A stretch of DNA of 64,000 nucleotides from Caballeronia novacaledonica (GTDB lineage Bacteria > Pseudomonadota > Gammaproteobacteria > Burkholderiales > Burkholderiaceae), in NCBI RefSeq assembly GCF_900258035.1, contig NZ_OGTP01000001.1:248001-312000 (forward strand). The letters are read 5' to 3'. Position 1 is the first letter of the stretch. Each line of letters starts with the position of its first letter. The position numbers were made by a program, and so were the translations under genes. A model generated the notes under the pieces. The model ran no database searches. It was not told where the DNA came from and saw nothing but the letters and a program-made list of their open reading frames with translations. This document shows positions 12,202-21,023 of the stretch, one piece after another.

Positions 12202-12681
12202 ATGCAAGGCCTGCCGCTCATCGAAGTCAGACCGTATCGTGCGAGCGATCTCGACGGTGTGATCGATCTGTTCCAACGCGCCGTTCGCGAAACGGCGTCG
12301 GCCGATTACACCGCAGCGCAGATCGAGGCGTGGGCGCAAGCCGACCGCGACGAGTGGGAACTCGGCCGCGCGAGCCGCCCGACCTGGGTCGGTCTCGTCG
12401 ACGGCGAACTCGCTGGTTTCGCCGATCTCGAGAAGAACGGCCTCATCGACATGATGTTCGTCGATCCGCTGCATCAGCGCAAAAGCGTGGCGACGTCGCT
12501 GCTCGCGCGCATCGAGGCCGAAGCCGACGAAGCCGGCCTGACCACGCTGCACACTTACTCGAGCGTCACGGCACGGCCGTTCTTCGAGTATTGCGGCTTC
12601 ACCATGCTCCTGGCGCGGGCGGTCATCGTGCGTGAACAGCGCTTCGTTCAGTTCGTGATGGAAAAAGTGCTAGATCTGTGA
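12202..12681 (+). CDS. GNAT-family N-acetyltransferase
   Basis: 159 residues. The N-terminal part IEVRPYRASDLDGVIDLFQR is typical of GNAT proteins. The acetyl-CoA loop region reads MFVDPLHQRKSVATSLLARI, where the usual R/Q-x-x-G-x-G/A is modified, and the C-terminal FFEYCGFTML matches the family's final strand. The YafP-like subgroup is most similar. The substrate is unknown. It lies between a terminator and the hut promoter, so it is probably its own transcription unit; a HutC box begins only four bases after the stop. Confidence 0.85.
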   Translation: MQGLPLIEVRPYRASDLDGVIDLFQRAVRETASADYTAAQIEAWAQADRDEWELGRASRPTWVGLVDGELAGFADLEKNGLIDMMFVDPLHQRKSVATSLLARIEAEADEAGLTTLHTYSSVTARPFFEYCGFTMLLARAVIVREQRFVQFVMEKVLDL

Positions 12682-12684
12682 AAT

Positions 12685-12697
12685 CTGTATAGACAAG
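12685..12697 (+). promoter_or_regulatory. Putative HutC operator 1
   Basis: CTGTATAGACAAG, close to the known HutC palindrome type CTTGTATAGACAAG. A second copy is at 12783. Both lie upstream of hutH, whose operon encodes HutC. Confidence 0.7.
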
Positions 12698-12709
12698 ACG
12701 CATGAATCT

Positions 12710-12737
12710 TCCGGGATGATCCTAGTGATATCCCGGA
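12710..12737 (+). other. Perfect inverted repeat between the HutC boxes
   Basis: TCCGGGAT and ATCCCGGA with a 12-base spacer. A smaller GATATC-CCG-GATATC repeat overlaps its right arm. There is no clean T-run, so it may be an operator or a weak terminator of the GNAT gene. Confidence 0.5.
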
Positions 12738-12782
12738 TATCCCCTTGTTTCGTCCTTCGAGCCCGTTTAGACTTGAGTCTAA

Positions 12783-12795
12783 CTTGTATAGACAG
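12783..12795 (+). promoter_or_regulatory. Putative HutC operator 2
   Basis: CTTGTATAGACAG, 9 bases before the hutH ATG, so it overlaps the start region. Just upstream, 12768-12781, is another small palindrome with arms TAGACT and AGTCTA. Confidence 0.75.
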
Positions 12796-12803
12796 GACGA
12801 ACC

Positions 12804-14333
12804 ATGATCACGCTTACGCCCGGAAAACTGACGCTCCCGCAACTGCGCCGCATCGCGCGTGGTTCGGACCCGCTGCAACTCGATCCCGCCAGCTTCGACG
12901 CCATCGACGCGAGCGCGCGCGCCGTCGCCGCGATCGCCGCGAAGGGCGACCCGGCTTACGGCATCAATACGGGCTTCGGGCGGCTCGCCAATACGCACAT
13001 TCCGGCCGATCAACTGGAATTGCTGCAAAAGAATCTCGTGCTGTCTCACGCGGTGGGCGTCGGCGAGCCGATGTCGCGGCCGGTCGTGCGCCTCTTGATG
13101 GCGCTCAAGCTGTCTAGCCTCGGCCGCGGTCATTCGGGCATCCGCCGCGAAGTTATCGACGCGCTCATCACGCTCTTCAACGCCGACGTGCTGCCGGTCA
13201 TCCCGGTCAAGGGCTCGGTCGGCGCATCGGGCGATCTCGCGCCGCTCGCGCATATGTCGACGGCGCTGCTCGGCATCGGCGAAGTGACGATTCGCGGCGA
13301 ACGCGCGAGTGCGCTCGACGGTCTCGCGGTCGCAGGCCTCAAGCCGCTCACGCTGCAGGCGAAGGAAGGCCTCGCGTTGCTGAACGGCACGCAAGCGTCC
13401 GCGGCGCTCGCGCTGTACAACCTCTTCGCGATCGAAGATCTGTTTCGCACCGGACTGGTCGCGGGCGCGCTGTCGGTCGATGCCGCGGCGGGCTCGGTCG
13501 TCCCGTTCGATGCGCGCATCCACGAGTTGCGCGGCCATCGCGGGCAGATGGAAGCGGCCTCGGCGTACCGCACGCTGCTAAAGGGCTCGGGCATCAACCT
13601 GTCGCACGCGGATTGCGAGAAGGTGCAGGACCCGTACAGCCTGCGCTGCCAGCCGCAGGTGATGGGCGCGTGCCTCGACCAGATGCGCCACGCCGCCGAC
13701 GTCCTGCTGATCGAATCGAACGCCGTGTCGGACAATCCGCTGATCTTCCCGGACACCGGCGAAGTGCTGTCGGGCGGCAATTTCCACGCGGAGCCGGTGG
13801 CGTTCGCCGCCGATAACCTCGCGCTCGCCGCCGCCGAAATCGGCGCGCTGGCGGAGCGGCGCATCGCGTTGCTGATCGACGCGACGCTCTCGGGCCTGCC
13901 GCCTTTCCTCGTCCGCGATGGCGGCGTCAACTCGGGCTTCATGATCGCGCACGTGACGGCTGCGGCGCTCGCGTCGGAAAACAAGACGCTCGCGCATCCG
14001 GCATCGGTGGACTCGCTGCCGACGTCCGCGAATCAGGAAGACCACGTCTCGATGGCGACGTTCGCCGCGCGCAAGCTCGGCGATATCGCGAGCAACACGG
14101 CGAACATTCTCGCGATCGAACTGCTCGCGGCGGCGCAGGGCGTCGATCTGCGTGCGCCGCATCAGACGAGCGCGCCGTTGCTCGAAGTCATGAAGACGCT
14201 GCGTGCGCACGTGGCGCATTACGACCTCGATCACTACTTCGCGCCGGACATCGCCGCGATCGCGACGCTCGTGCAGGAAGGCGCGATCGCGCGGCACAGC
14301 CCGTTCGCGTTCGCGTCGGAACAGCCTGTATGA
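12804..14333 (+). CDS. hutH: Histidine ammonia-lyase
   Basis: 509 residues, full length for the family. It converts L-histidine to trans-urocanate and ammonia, the first step of histidine breakdown. The MIO prosthetic group forms from Ala141-Ser142-Gly143 in [27 protein letters not shown] (about 52) carries the catalytic tyrosine. The C-terminal half has the family block [20 protein letters not shown] HutC box sits directly in front of the start. The stop overlaps hutC by ATGA. Confidence 0.96.
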   Translation: MITLTPGKLTLPQLRRIARGSDPLQLDPASFDAIDASARAVAAIAAKGDPAYGINTGFGRLANTHIPADQLELLQKNLVLSHAVGVGEPMSRPVVRLLMALKLSSLGRGHSGIRREVIDALITLFNADVLPVIPVKGSVGASGDLAPLAHMSTALLGIGEVTIRGERASALDGLAVAGLKPLTLQAKEGLALLNGTQASAALALYNLFAIEDLFRTGLVAGALSVDAAAGSVVPFDARIHELRGHRGQMEAASAYRTLLKGSGINLSHADCEKVQDPYSLRCQPQVMGACLDQMRHAADVLLIESNAVSDNPLIFPDTGEVLSGGNFHAEPVAFAADNLALAAAEIGALAERRIALLIDATLSGLPPFLVRDGGVNSGFMIAHVTAAALASENKTLAHPASVDSLPTSANQEDHVSMATFAARKLGDIASNTANILAIELLAAAQGVDLRAPHQTSAPLLEVMKTLRAHVAHYDLDHYFAPDIAAIATLVQEGAIARHSPFAFASEQPV

Positions 14334-15025
14334 GCACGCCTGCGTATCAGGAGATCAAGGACTACATTCTCCAGCGCATTCATATCGGCGAATGGAAGGA
14401 GGGCGATCAGGTGCCCTCCGAAAACGAACTCGCACGCGAGTTCAAGGTCGCGCGCATGACCGTGAACCGCGCGCTGCGCGAACTGACCTCCGAACAGGTG
14501 CTGACGCGCGTGCAGGGCGCGGGCACCTTCGTCGCGCAGCCGAAATATGCGTCGACGCTCGTCGAGATTCGCAGCATCTCCGATGAAATCGTCGCGCGCG
14601 GTCATACGTATAGCGCGCAGGTGCTGCATCTGGGCGCGTCGATCGTCGACGAATCGCTCGCCGGCGAGATGCATCTCACGCTCGGCAGTCCGGTGTTTCA
14701 TTCGCGCGTGCTGCACTTCGAGAACGACGAGCCGGTGCAGATGGAAGAGCGTTACGTGAACCCCGCGCTCGCGCCGGAATACGCGCGCCAGGACTTCACG
14801 GCGATCACGCCGAACCAGTACCTGATGACCGCCGCGCCGTTGCAGCGCGTCGAGTATCGAATCGAGGCGTCGGTGCCGCCGGCCGAGATCCGGCTCGCGC
14901 TCGCGATGGCGGAGCACGAGCCGTGTCTGCTGCTGCATCGCCGCACGTGGTCGCGTGACGCGGTGGCATCGGTGGCGAATCTCTGGCATCCGGGCGATCG
15001 TTATCAATTCACGGGGCACTTCTGA
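14330..15025 (+). CDS. hutC: Histidine utilisation repressor HutC
   Basis: 231 residues, GntR family, HutC/FarR subgroup. The winged HTH is within residues 5-70 ([20 protein letters not shown]). The UTRA ligand domain follows from about 90 and ends with the family-typical [13 protein letters not shown]. The ligand in known HutC proteins is urocanate, which releases the repressor from TGTATA-type boxes like the two upstream of hutH. Its coupling to hutH means it represses its own synthesis. Confidence 0.95.
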   Translation: MSTPAYQEIKDYILQRIHIGEWKEGDQVPSENELAREFKVARMTVNRALRELTSEQVLTRVQGAGTFVAQPKYASTLVEIRSISDEIVARGHTYSAQVLHLGASIVDESLAGEMHLTLGSPVFHSRVLHFENDEPVQMEERYVNPALAPEYARQDFTAITPNQYLMTAAPLQRVEYRIEASVPPAEIRLALAMAEHEPCLLLHRRTWSRDAVASVANLWHPGDRYQFTGHF

Positions 15026-15030
15026 ACGCC

Positions 15031-15609
15031 ATGATCATTCGTGCCGATTCGCTCGCGGCCACGTCCTGGAAAAATGGCGGCGGCGTGACGCGCGAAATCG
15101 CGGCGGGACCGGCGGGCGCATCGCTCGATGCGTTCGCGTGGCGTCTTTCGCTGGCGGACGTGGCTTCCGATGGCGCGTTCTCGGCCTTCGCGGGCGTCGA
15201 TCGCGTGCTCGTGCTGCTCGACGGCGCGGGCATGCGTCTCACGCAAGCGGACGGCCGCGTGCATACGCTCGATGCGCCGCTCGCGATCGCGCGCTTCGCC
15301 GGCGAAACGCCGATTCACGCGACGCTGATAAACGGCCCGACGCGCGATTTCAACGTGATGGTGCGCCGCGATCGCGCCCGCGCAGCCGTGGATGTCCGGC
15401 GCGGTTCGCATTCGCTCGGCGCCGGTCACGATCTGACGTTCATCTTCTGCGTGCGCGGAAGGGTCCATATCAAAGCCGCCGACGACACGCGCCATACGCT
15501 CGAAACGGGCGACACGCTGCGTCTCGATCATGCAGCCGGGTTGCAATGCGACGCGTCGGACGAGACGTCGTGGCTGCACATCGACATAAAAACGGAGACG
15601 GGAACATGA
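15031..15609 (+). CDS. hutD: HutD/Ves family cupin protein
   Basis: 192 residues. HutD proteins are double-stranded beta-helix (cupin) proteins found in hut clusters; work in Pseudomonas suggests a role in limiting hut expression. Landmarks here are SWKNGGGVTREIA at the start, AFAWRLSLADVASDGAFS and NVMVRRDRARA. The stop overlaps hutF by ATGA. No catalytic activity can be read from the sequence. Confidence 0.9.
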   Translation: MIIRADSLAATSWKNGGGVTREIAAGPAGASLDAFAWRLSLADVASDGAFSAFAGVDRVLVLLDGAGMRLTQADGRVHTLDAPLAIARFAGETPIHATLINGPTRDFNVMVRRDRARAAVDVRRGSHSLGAGHDLTFIFCVRGRVHIKAADDTRHTLETGDTLRLDHAAGLQCDASDETSWLHIDIKTETGT

Positions 15610-16985
15610 ACGCATTCTTCGCGGATCACGCGCGCCTCGCCGGCGGCTGGCGGCGCAACGTGCTGCTCGAATGGAACGACGACGGCACGCTGGTGCGCGT
15701 CGAGCCCGACAGCGCGGCGCCCGCGGGCGTCGAGCGCGCGAAGGGGCCGGTCGTGCCCGGCATGCCGAACCTGCACTCGCACGCATTCCAGCGCGCGATG
15801 GCGGGCCTGACCGAATATCGCGCGAGCGTCGCCGATACGTTCTGGAGCTGGCGCGACCTGATGTATCGCTTTGCCGCGCGGATCGGCCCGGAATCGCTCG
15901 CGGACATTGCGCACTGGCTCTATATCGAGATGTTGAAAGCGGGCTACACGTCGGTGTGCGAGTTCCATTACGTGCATCACGCGCCCGGCGGCGCGCCGTA
16001 TGCGAATCGCGCGGAACTCGCCGAGCACGTCGTCGATGCGGCCGGGCGCGCGGGCATCGGCATCACGATGCTGCCGGTGCTGTACGAACACGGCGGTTTC
16101 AACAAGATCGCGCCGCGCGACGATCAACGGCGCTTTCTCAACACGCCCGACACGCTGCTCGCGCTTATCGAAGAACTCGCCCGCGCGCGGCCCGAGAATG
16201 GCGCGCGGCGTTACGGCGTCGCGCCGCATTCGTTGCGCGCGGTGTCGGGCGAATCGCTCGCGGCGGTGCTCGAAGGGCTCGACGCGCATTTCGGCCACGC
16301 GCCGGTGCATCTCCACGTGGCGGAGCAGACCGCCGAAGTGGAGGCGTGCATCGCGGCGACGGGGCATCGCCCGGTGCAATGGCTGCTCGACCATTTCAAT
16401 GTCGACGAGCGCTGGTGCCTCGTGCACGCCACGCATGTCGACGCCGACGAGTGCGCGCGGCTTGCGCTGAGCGGCGCGGTCGCTGGCCTGTGTCTCACGA
16501 CCGAAGCGAATCTCGGCGACGGCGTCTTTCCGGCGCGCGATTATCTCGATGCGGGCGGGCGTATCGGCGTCGGTTCGGATAGTCATGTCGGCGTGGACTG
16601 GCGTTCCGAGCTGCGTCTGCTCGAATACGGCCAGCGCCTGTGGCGCCAGCAGCGCAACGTGCTCGCGTCGCCGACGCAGAGCCGTCCCGCCGATCGTCTT
16701 TTCGATGCCGCGCTCGACGGCGGCGCGCACGCGACCGGCCGGCCGGTCGGCGCGCTCGCGGAGGGCATGCGCGCCGACTGGCTCGTGTTCGACGACGCGC
16801 ATCCGGGCATCGGCGAACATGCGCCCGAGACGTGGCTGTCGAGCGTCGTCTTCTGCGAACATGGCGATACGCCGATCCGCGATGTTTTCGTGTCCGGCCG
16901 CAAGGTGATCGACGCGCGCCGTCACGCGCAGGAAGACGAATCGCTTGCGCGCTATCGCGCCGCGTTGCGCGGCTTGCTCGACTGA
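15606..16985 (+). CDS. hutF: Formimidoylglutamate deiminase
   Basis: 459 residues, amidohydrolase superfamily. It turns N-formimidoyl-L-glutamate into N-formyl-L-glutamate and ammonia. Metal and catalytic residues are visible in MPNLHSHAFQRAM (two His), HLHVAEQTAEVE (His), VHATHVDADE and GVGSDSHVGVDW (Asp). HutF with HutG forms the formylglutamate branch, instead of direct HutG hydrolysis to formamide. It is coupled to hutD by ATGA and followed by hutG after 8 bases. Confidence 0.95.
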   Translation: MNAFFADHARLAGGWRRNVLLEWNDDGTLVRVEPDSAAPAGVERAKGPVVPGMPNLHSHAFQRAMAGLTEYRASVADTFWSWRDLMYRFAARIGPESLADIAHWLYIEMLKAGYTSVCEFHYVHHAPGGAPYANRAELAEHVVDAAGRAGIGITMLPVLYEHGGFNKIAPRDDQRRFLNTPDTLLALIEELARARPENGARRYGVAPHSLRAVSGESLAAVLEGLDAHFGHAPVHLHVAEQTAEVEACIAATGHRPVQWLLDHFNVDERWCLVHATHVDADECARLALSGAVAGLCLTTEANLGDGVFPARDYLDAGGRIGVGSDSHVGVDWRSELRLLEYGQRLWRQQRNVLASPTQSRPADRLFDAALDGGAHATGRPVGALAEGMRADWLVFDDAHPGIGEHAPETWLSSVVFCEHGDTPIRDVFVSGRKVIDARRHAQEDESLARYRAALRGLLD

Positions 16986-16993
16986 GGTCATCC

Positions 16994-17797
16994 ATGAACG
17001 AGTCTTCGATTTTCACGCTGGAACGCGGCCGCGCGCCGCTGCTGATTTCGATTCCGCACCGGGGCACGAGCATTCCCTGCGCGCTCGCCGACGAGATGAC
17101 GCCCATCGCGAAGCTCACCGAGGATTGCGACTGGCATCTCGAACGGCTTTACGCGTTCGCGCGCGAGCTGGGCGCATCGATACTGACGCCGGAATATGCG
17201 CGCTATGTCGTCGATCTGAACCGTCCGCCGGACGACGCGAATCTCTATCCCGGCCGCGACACGACTGGCCTGTGTCCGGTCGATACCTTCGAGAAGGCGC
17301 CGCTCTACAAGCCGGGCCACGAGCCGTCGCGCGAGCAGATCGATGCGCGCCGCGCGATGTACTGGCAGCCTTATCACGATGCGCTCGCCGGCGAACTCGA
17401 CGCGCTGCGCGAGGCGCACGGCCGCGTGCTGCTGTGGGAAGCGCATTCGATCCGCTCGGTGGTGCCGCGTTTCTTCGACGGCCGCCTGACCGATTTCAAC
17501 TTCGGCACGGCCGATGGCGCGTCGGCGGCGCCGGGGCTGGCGGAGCATCTTGCGGAGATCGTCGAGCGCGACGGCCGCTTTTCGACGGTGGCAAACGGCC
17601 GCTTCAAAGGCGGCTACATCACGCGGCGTTACGGCCAGCCTGAGACGGGCGTTCACGCGGTTCAACTGGAGCTGACGCAGAGTAGTTACATGGAAGAATC
17701 CTCGCCGTTCGCTTACGACGAAACCAAGGCGAATGCGATTCAGCCGTTGCTGCGCGACCTTCTGACGAGCGCGCTCAAGTACGTGACGACCGCGTAG
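16994..17797 (+). CDS. hutG: N-formylglutamate deformylase
   Basis: 267 residues, the N-formylglutamate amidohydrolase family. It hydrolyses N-formyl-L-glutamate to formate and glutamate, the last step of this branch. Conserved segments include LLISIPHRGTSIP, DCDWHLERLYAF, YVVDLNRPPDDANLYPGR, LLWEAHSIRS with the metal-site Glu and His, and VQLELTQSSYMEE near the end. I chose ATG 16994; the longer frame upstream overlaps hutF and is not homologous. Confidence 0.95.
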   Translation: MNESSIFTLERGRAPLLISIPHRGTSIPCALADEMTPIAKLTEDCDWHLERLYAFARELGASILTPEYARYVVDLNRPPDDANLYPGRDTTGLCPVDTFEKAPLYKPGHEPSREQIDARRAMYWQPYHDALAGELDALREAHGRVLLWEAHSIRSVVPRFFDGRLTDFNFGTADGASAAPGLAEHLAEIVERDGRFSTVANGRFKGGYITRRYGQPETGVHAVQLELTQSSYMEESSPFAYDETKANAIQPLLRDLLTSALKYVTTA

Positions 17798-18108
17798 AAG
17801 CTGACGCCCGCATGGCGATTGGCTGGCGCTGGCGTAATAACGAATAGACTGCAATCGATTACACTCACGACGCGCTTGAGTGTTTAATGCAGCAAAAACA
17901 ATGACTTGGTTGGTGTCGCGACCGGACGCGCGCGCTTCATCCTGCGAAACGCATTATTGCAGTCCAGACAATTATGTTTCGTGAAAATCGGGGTTTCCCC
18001 TAGGATGCCTGCCTCCTACACTTGTCTTCAAGCGAAACGAAATCAGAAACCACTTAAAAAGCTTCCGATTTGGTTTCGATTTCAAAACAAGACTACTGGA
18101 GGTTCATC
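17798..18108. other. Intergenic region between hutG and a DUF4148 gene
   Basis: 311 bases with no convincing gene. The right part is AT-richer and probably holds the promoter of the exported protein that follows. No strong hairpin terminator for the hut operon is seen. Confidence 0.5.
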
Positions 18109-18420
18109 ATGATCAAGGCATTCGTTCCCGCACTCGTCATCGCCACCGCTTTGGCCGCTCCGACTTTCGCGTTCGCGCAAAGCAACGGCACGGTGACCCG
18201 CGCTCAAGTGCGCGCGGAACTGGTTCAACTGGAAAAGGCCGGCTACAACCCGTCGACGGATCGCGTGAACTATCCGCAAAACATCCAGGCTGCAGAAGCG
18301 CGCGTGCATGCCGAGAACGGCGGATCGGCTTACGGTCCTTCGACCGCCGGCACGTCGGACTCCGGCGCTCGCGTCAGCGCACCGATGTCGGGCCGCAACT
18401 CGGTCTACTTCGGCAACTAA
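18109..18420 (+). CDS. DUF4148 small exported protein
   Basis: 103 residues. The signal peptide is MIKAFVPALVIATALAAPTF followed by AFA, with cleavage before QSNGTV (about residue 24). The DUF4148 core is TRAQVRAELVQLEKAGYNPS followed by a YPQNIQAAEARV segment. These abundant small periplasmic proteins of Burkholderiales have no settled function. TGGAGG precedes the ATG by 6 bases. A repeat-rich 3' end and a strong terminator follow. A second member is at 51463. Confidence 0.9.
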   Translation: MIKAFVPALVIATALAAPTFAFAQSNGTVTRAQVRAELVQLEKAGYNPSTDRVNYPQNIQAAEARVHAENGGSAYGPSTAGTSDSGARVSAPMSGRNSVYFGN

Positions 18421-18447
18421 TCGACGTTCGCTCGAACGCTCGACCAG

Positions 18448-18529
18448 GCAGTAGCAGTGAGCAGTAGCGGTAGATGGTGCAGCAAGCGTTGGCAGTAGCA
18501 ATATCTTGCGAGAAAAGCAGTAGCAGTGA
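18448..18529 (+). repeat. Short direct repeats of GCAGTAGC in the 3' region
   Basis: GCAGTAGCAGTGA occurs at 18448-18460 and again at 18517-18529. Shorter copies are GCAGTAGCGG at 18461 and GCAGTAGCA at 18492. All lie between the DUF4148 stop and its terminator. Confidence 0.7.
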
Positions 18530-18541
18530 AGCAGCAAGTCG

Positions 18542-18575
18542 AACGCCGGCCGCTATCGAGCGGCCGGCGTTTTTT
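18542..18575 (+). terminator. Strong rho-independent terminator
   Basis: 13-bp perfect stem, AACGCCGGCCGCT and AGCGGCCGGCGTT, loop ATCG, then a run of six Ts (the first two within the stem). The T-run touches the stop codon of the convergent TetR gene. Confidence 0.92.
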
Positions 18576-19299
18576 ATTGAGCTTCGACGCGCGGCGACAC
18601 CGCGCCGCACGCGCGAATCACGAGGCGCACGACTTCTTCCGTCTGTTCATCGAAGGCCTTGCGCGTGAGCGCGCGCTTGCCTTTCAACGCGCGGATCTGC
18701 GCGTCGAAGTCGGCGTAGTGCTGCGTGATCGCCCAAATCATGAACATGAACGTGTCCGGTTCCACCGGCGCGAGCAGACCGCGCGCGATCCAGCTTTCGA
18801 TAACGATGACACGCGTGTCGAGCCACGGCTTCACGCGTTCGTTGAGAATGTCCTGCATGTGATGCGCGCCGTGGATGATCTCGCTCGCCCACACCTTCGA
18901 GCCGAGCGGCCTGCGTCTCGACAATTCCATCTTCGCGCGTACATAGCCGCCGATCGCTTCCACTGGATCGTCGCTGCATTCGAAGGTATCCGCCGCGCGA
19001 TGCCAGTCCTCGAACAGATCTTCCAGCACGCGTCGATAGAGCGCGAGCTTCGTCGGGAAGTAGTAGTGCAGGTTGGCTTTCGGCAATCCGGCGCGTTCGG
19101 CGATCATCGCCGTGCTTGCGCCTTCCAGTCCTTTCTCAGCGAACACTGCTTCGGCGCATGCGAGAAGCTGCGCTTCGTTGCTCTCGCGAATCTGCGCCTT
19201 GCGTCGCCGCAAAGGTGGCGCGGAATGTTCGCGTTCGGTGATGCCGTCAGGCGCGTCGTCGTGTCTCATCGTCGAATTTTTCTGCCGTGTGTGCCGCAT
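18574..19299 (-). CDS. rutR: RutR-like TetR-family regulator of pyrimidine catabolism
   Basis: 241 residues. The TetR HTH spans about residues 40-90, with EKGLEGASTAMIAERAGLPK followed by ANLHYYFPTKLALY. The C-terminal domain resembles RutR/YcdC (SKVWASEIIHGAHHMQDIL, then MIWAITQHYADFD). RutR of E. coli senses uracil and thymine. Here the gene is divergent from a reductive pyrimidine pathway operon, with a palindrome of RutR geometry between them. I chose ATG 19299 for its TGAGG site; ATG 19269 is an alternative. Confidence 0.85.
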   Translation of the reverse strand: MRHTRQKNSTMRHDDAPDGITEREHSAPPLRRRKAQIRESNEAQLLACAEAVFAEKGLEGASTAMIAERAGLPKANLHYYFPTKLALYRRVLEDLFEDWHRAADTFECSDDPVEAIGGYVRAKMELSRRRPLGSKVWASEIIHGAHHMQDILNERVKPWLDTRVIVIESWIARGLLAPVEPDTFMFMIWAITQHYADFDAQIRALKGKRALTRKAFDEQTEEVVRLVIRACGAVSPRVEAQ

Positions 19300-19439
19300 C
19301 GTGCCTCATTCGCGCCGTTCATGCACGCGGCGCTGCATCGCGTCGAAAATGCCGCCGCGCCTAATGTTTGTGGGTGCTGCATTGCAATGGCACGCTTATC
19401 GCTTTGTTTCGCTCCGTGTTTGTCCGCACACGAAAGACG

Positions 19440-19468
19440 TTGATTTGCTTATTTTAATCGGCTACAAC
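19440..19468 (+). promoter_or_regulatory. Predicted sigma-70 promoter of the pyrimidine operon
   Basis: TTGATT at 19440-19445, a 17-base AT-rich spacer, then TACAAC at 19463-19468. The operator palindrome begins on its last base. Confidence 0.55.
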
Positions 19469-19485
19469 CTGTCCAACTGGACAGG
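19468..19485 (+). promoter_or_regulatory. Perfect palindrome, candidate RutR-like operator
   Basis: CCTGTCCAACTGGACAGG: 8-base perfect arms around a 2-base centre. E. coli RutR recognises TTGACCA-NN-TGGTCAA; the spacing and the inner CCA-NN-TGG are the same. Confidence 0.75.
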
Positions 19486-19645
19486 ATTTGAAAAGCGCTC
19501 GCAGCACCGAAGAAGCGTGTCGTTCGCATCATTCATCGCATAACAGAAAGCTTGCACCAGGCGCGTGCAGCGTCGCACCGCCAGCGCCCGGCATGCACGA
19601 AACGAAGTCACTCACATACGAAGTCGATCGTAAGGAGCGAGGCGA

Positions 19646-20932
19646 ATGAACGTCGTAACGGATGCAATCAGAGAGGCTGGTCTCGATACGTCCATCCAGG
19701 TGAATGCTCAACGTCTTTGGGACAGCCTGATGACGATGGCCAAAATCGGCGCGACACCCAAAGGCGGCGTGTGCCGCCTCGCGCTGACCGATCTCGACCG
19801 CGAAGGGCGTGATCTCATCGTTAGTTGGGCGAAAGAATCGGGCTGCACGGTGAGCATCGATCAGATGGGCAACGTGTTCATGCGCCGCGCCGGGCGCAAC
19901 CCCGACGCGCTGCCCGTCATGACCGGCTCGCACGCGGATTCGCAGCCCACGGGCGGACGCTTCGACGGCATCTACGGCGTGCTCGGCGGGCTCGAAGTGA
20001 TCCGCTCGCTCAACGATCGCGGCATCGAGACCGAGCATCCGATCGAAGTCGTGATCTGGACCAACGAGGAAGGTTCGCGCTTCGCGCCCGCGATGGTCGC
20101 ATCGGGCGTGTTCGCGGGCGTGTTCCCGCTCGATTACGGTCTTTCGCGCAAGGACGTCGACGGCAAGACGATCGGCGAGGAACTGAAGCGCATCGGCTAT
20201 GCGGGCGATCTGCCGTGCGGCGGCCGCAAGCTACATGCGGCGTTCGAATTGCACATCGAGCAAGGGCCGATTCTCGAAGCCGAGGACAAGACGATCGGCG
20301 TCGTCACCGATGCGCAAGGCCAGCGCTGGTACGAGATCACGCTGACGGGCCAGGAGGCGCACGCGGGCCCGACGCCGATGCCGCGCCGCAAGGACGCGCT
20401 GCTCGGCGCATCGCGCGTGGTGGATCTCGTGAACCGCATCGGCCTCGACCATGCGCCGCTCGCCTGCGCGACGGTCGGCATGATGCAGGTGCATCCGAAC
20501 TCGCGCAACGTGATTCCGGGCCGCGTGTTCTTCACGGTCGATTTCCGTCATCCCGACGACGCCGTGCTCGCGCGCATGGACGCCGCGTTGCGCGAGGGCG
20601 TCGCGCGTATCGCGGGCGAGATCGGACTGCAGACCGAGCTCGAACAGATCTTCTACTACGAGCCCGTCAAGTTCGATGCCGCGTGCGTCGCATCGGTGCG
20701 CGCGGCGGCGCAGCGCTTCGGCTATTCGCATCGCGACATGGTGTCGGGCGCGGGCCACGATGCGTGCTATCTCTCGCAGGTCGCGCCGACGTCGATGGTG
20801 TTCGTGCCGTGCGTCGACGGCATCAGCCACAACGAAATCGAAGACGCGACACTGGAGTGGATCGAGGCGGGCGCGAACGTGCTGCTGCACGCGATGCTCG
20901 AACGCGCGTCGGAACCGGCTTCGGCTTCATAA
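19646..20932 (+). CDS. Zn-dependent M20-family amidohydrolase, probable beta-ureidopropionase
   Basis: 428 residues of the hydantoinase/carbamoylase group. Metal ligands are visible in TGSHADSQPTGGRFDG (His, Asp), WTNEEGSRF (Glu pair), FELHIEQGP (His) and GAGHDACYLS (His). The dimerisation domain begins near EAHAGPTPMP. With dihydropyrimidinase and dihydropyrimidine dehydrogenase genes beside it, the likely reaction is N-carbamoyl-beta-alanine to beta-alanine, CO2 and ammonia. Allantoate or N-carbamoyl-L-amino-acid hydrolase activity cannot be excluded. It is first in the operon. Confidence 0.88.
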   Translation: MNVVTDAIREAGLDTSIQVNAQRLWDSLMTMAKIGATPKGGVCRLALTDLDREGRDLIVSWAKESGCTVSIDQMGNVFMRRAGRNPDALPVMTGSHADSQPTGGRFDGIYGVLGGLEVIRSLNDRGIETEHPIEVVIWTNEEGSRFAPAMVASGVFAGVFPLDYGLSRKDVDGKTIGEELKRIGYAGDLPCGGRKLHAAFELHIEQGPILEAEDKTIGVVTDAQGQRWYEITLTGQEAHAGPTPMPRRKDALLGASRVVDLVNRIGLDHAPLACATVGMMQVHPNSRNVIPGRVFFTVDFRHPDDAVLARMDAALREGVARIAGEIGLQTELEQIFYYEPVKFDAACVASVRAAAQRFGYSHRDMVSGAGHDACYLSQVAPTSMVFVPCVDGISHNEIEDATLEWIEAGANVLLHAMLERASEPASAS

Positions 20933-21023
20933 GGCAGGCAGCGCTCTTTCATCTCACGTTAGGCGTCGTCCGCGCCATCGCGCGCGGATGACGGGCACTC
21001 GTACGTCCCCACAAGGAACGCGC

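Larger units (their letters stand above)
19300..19645. other. Divergent regulatory region of the pyrimidine operon
   Basis: 346 bases with no gene, between the RutR-like regulator and the ureidopropionase. It holds the predicted promoter and palindromic operator listed separately at 19440-19485. The stretch after 19500 is a leader of about 150 bases in which I see no further structure. Confidence 0.6.

Noticed and set aside
17906..18112. A 68-residue frame before the DUF4148 gene
   Set aside because: Codon use and composition are not gene-like, no ribosome site, and it overlaps the start of the real gene.
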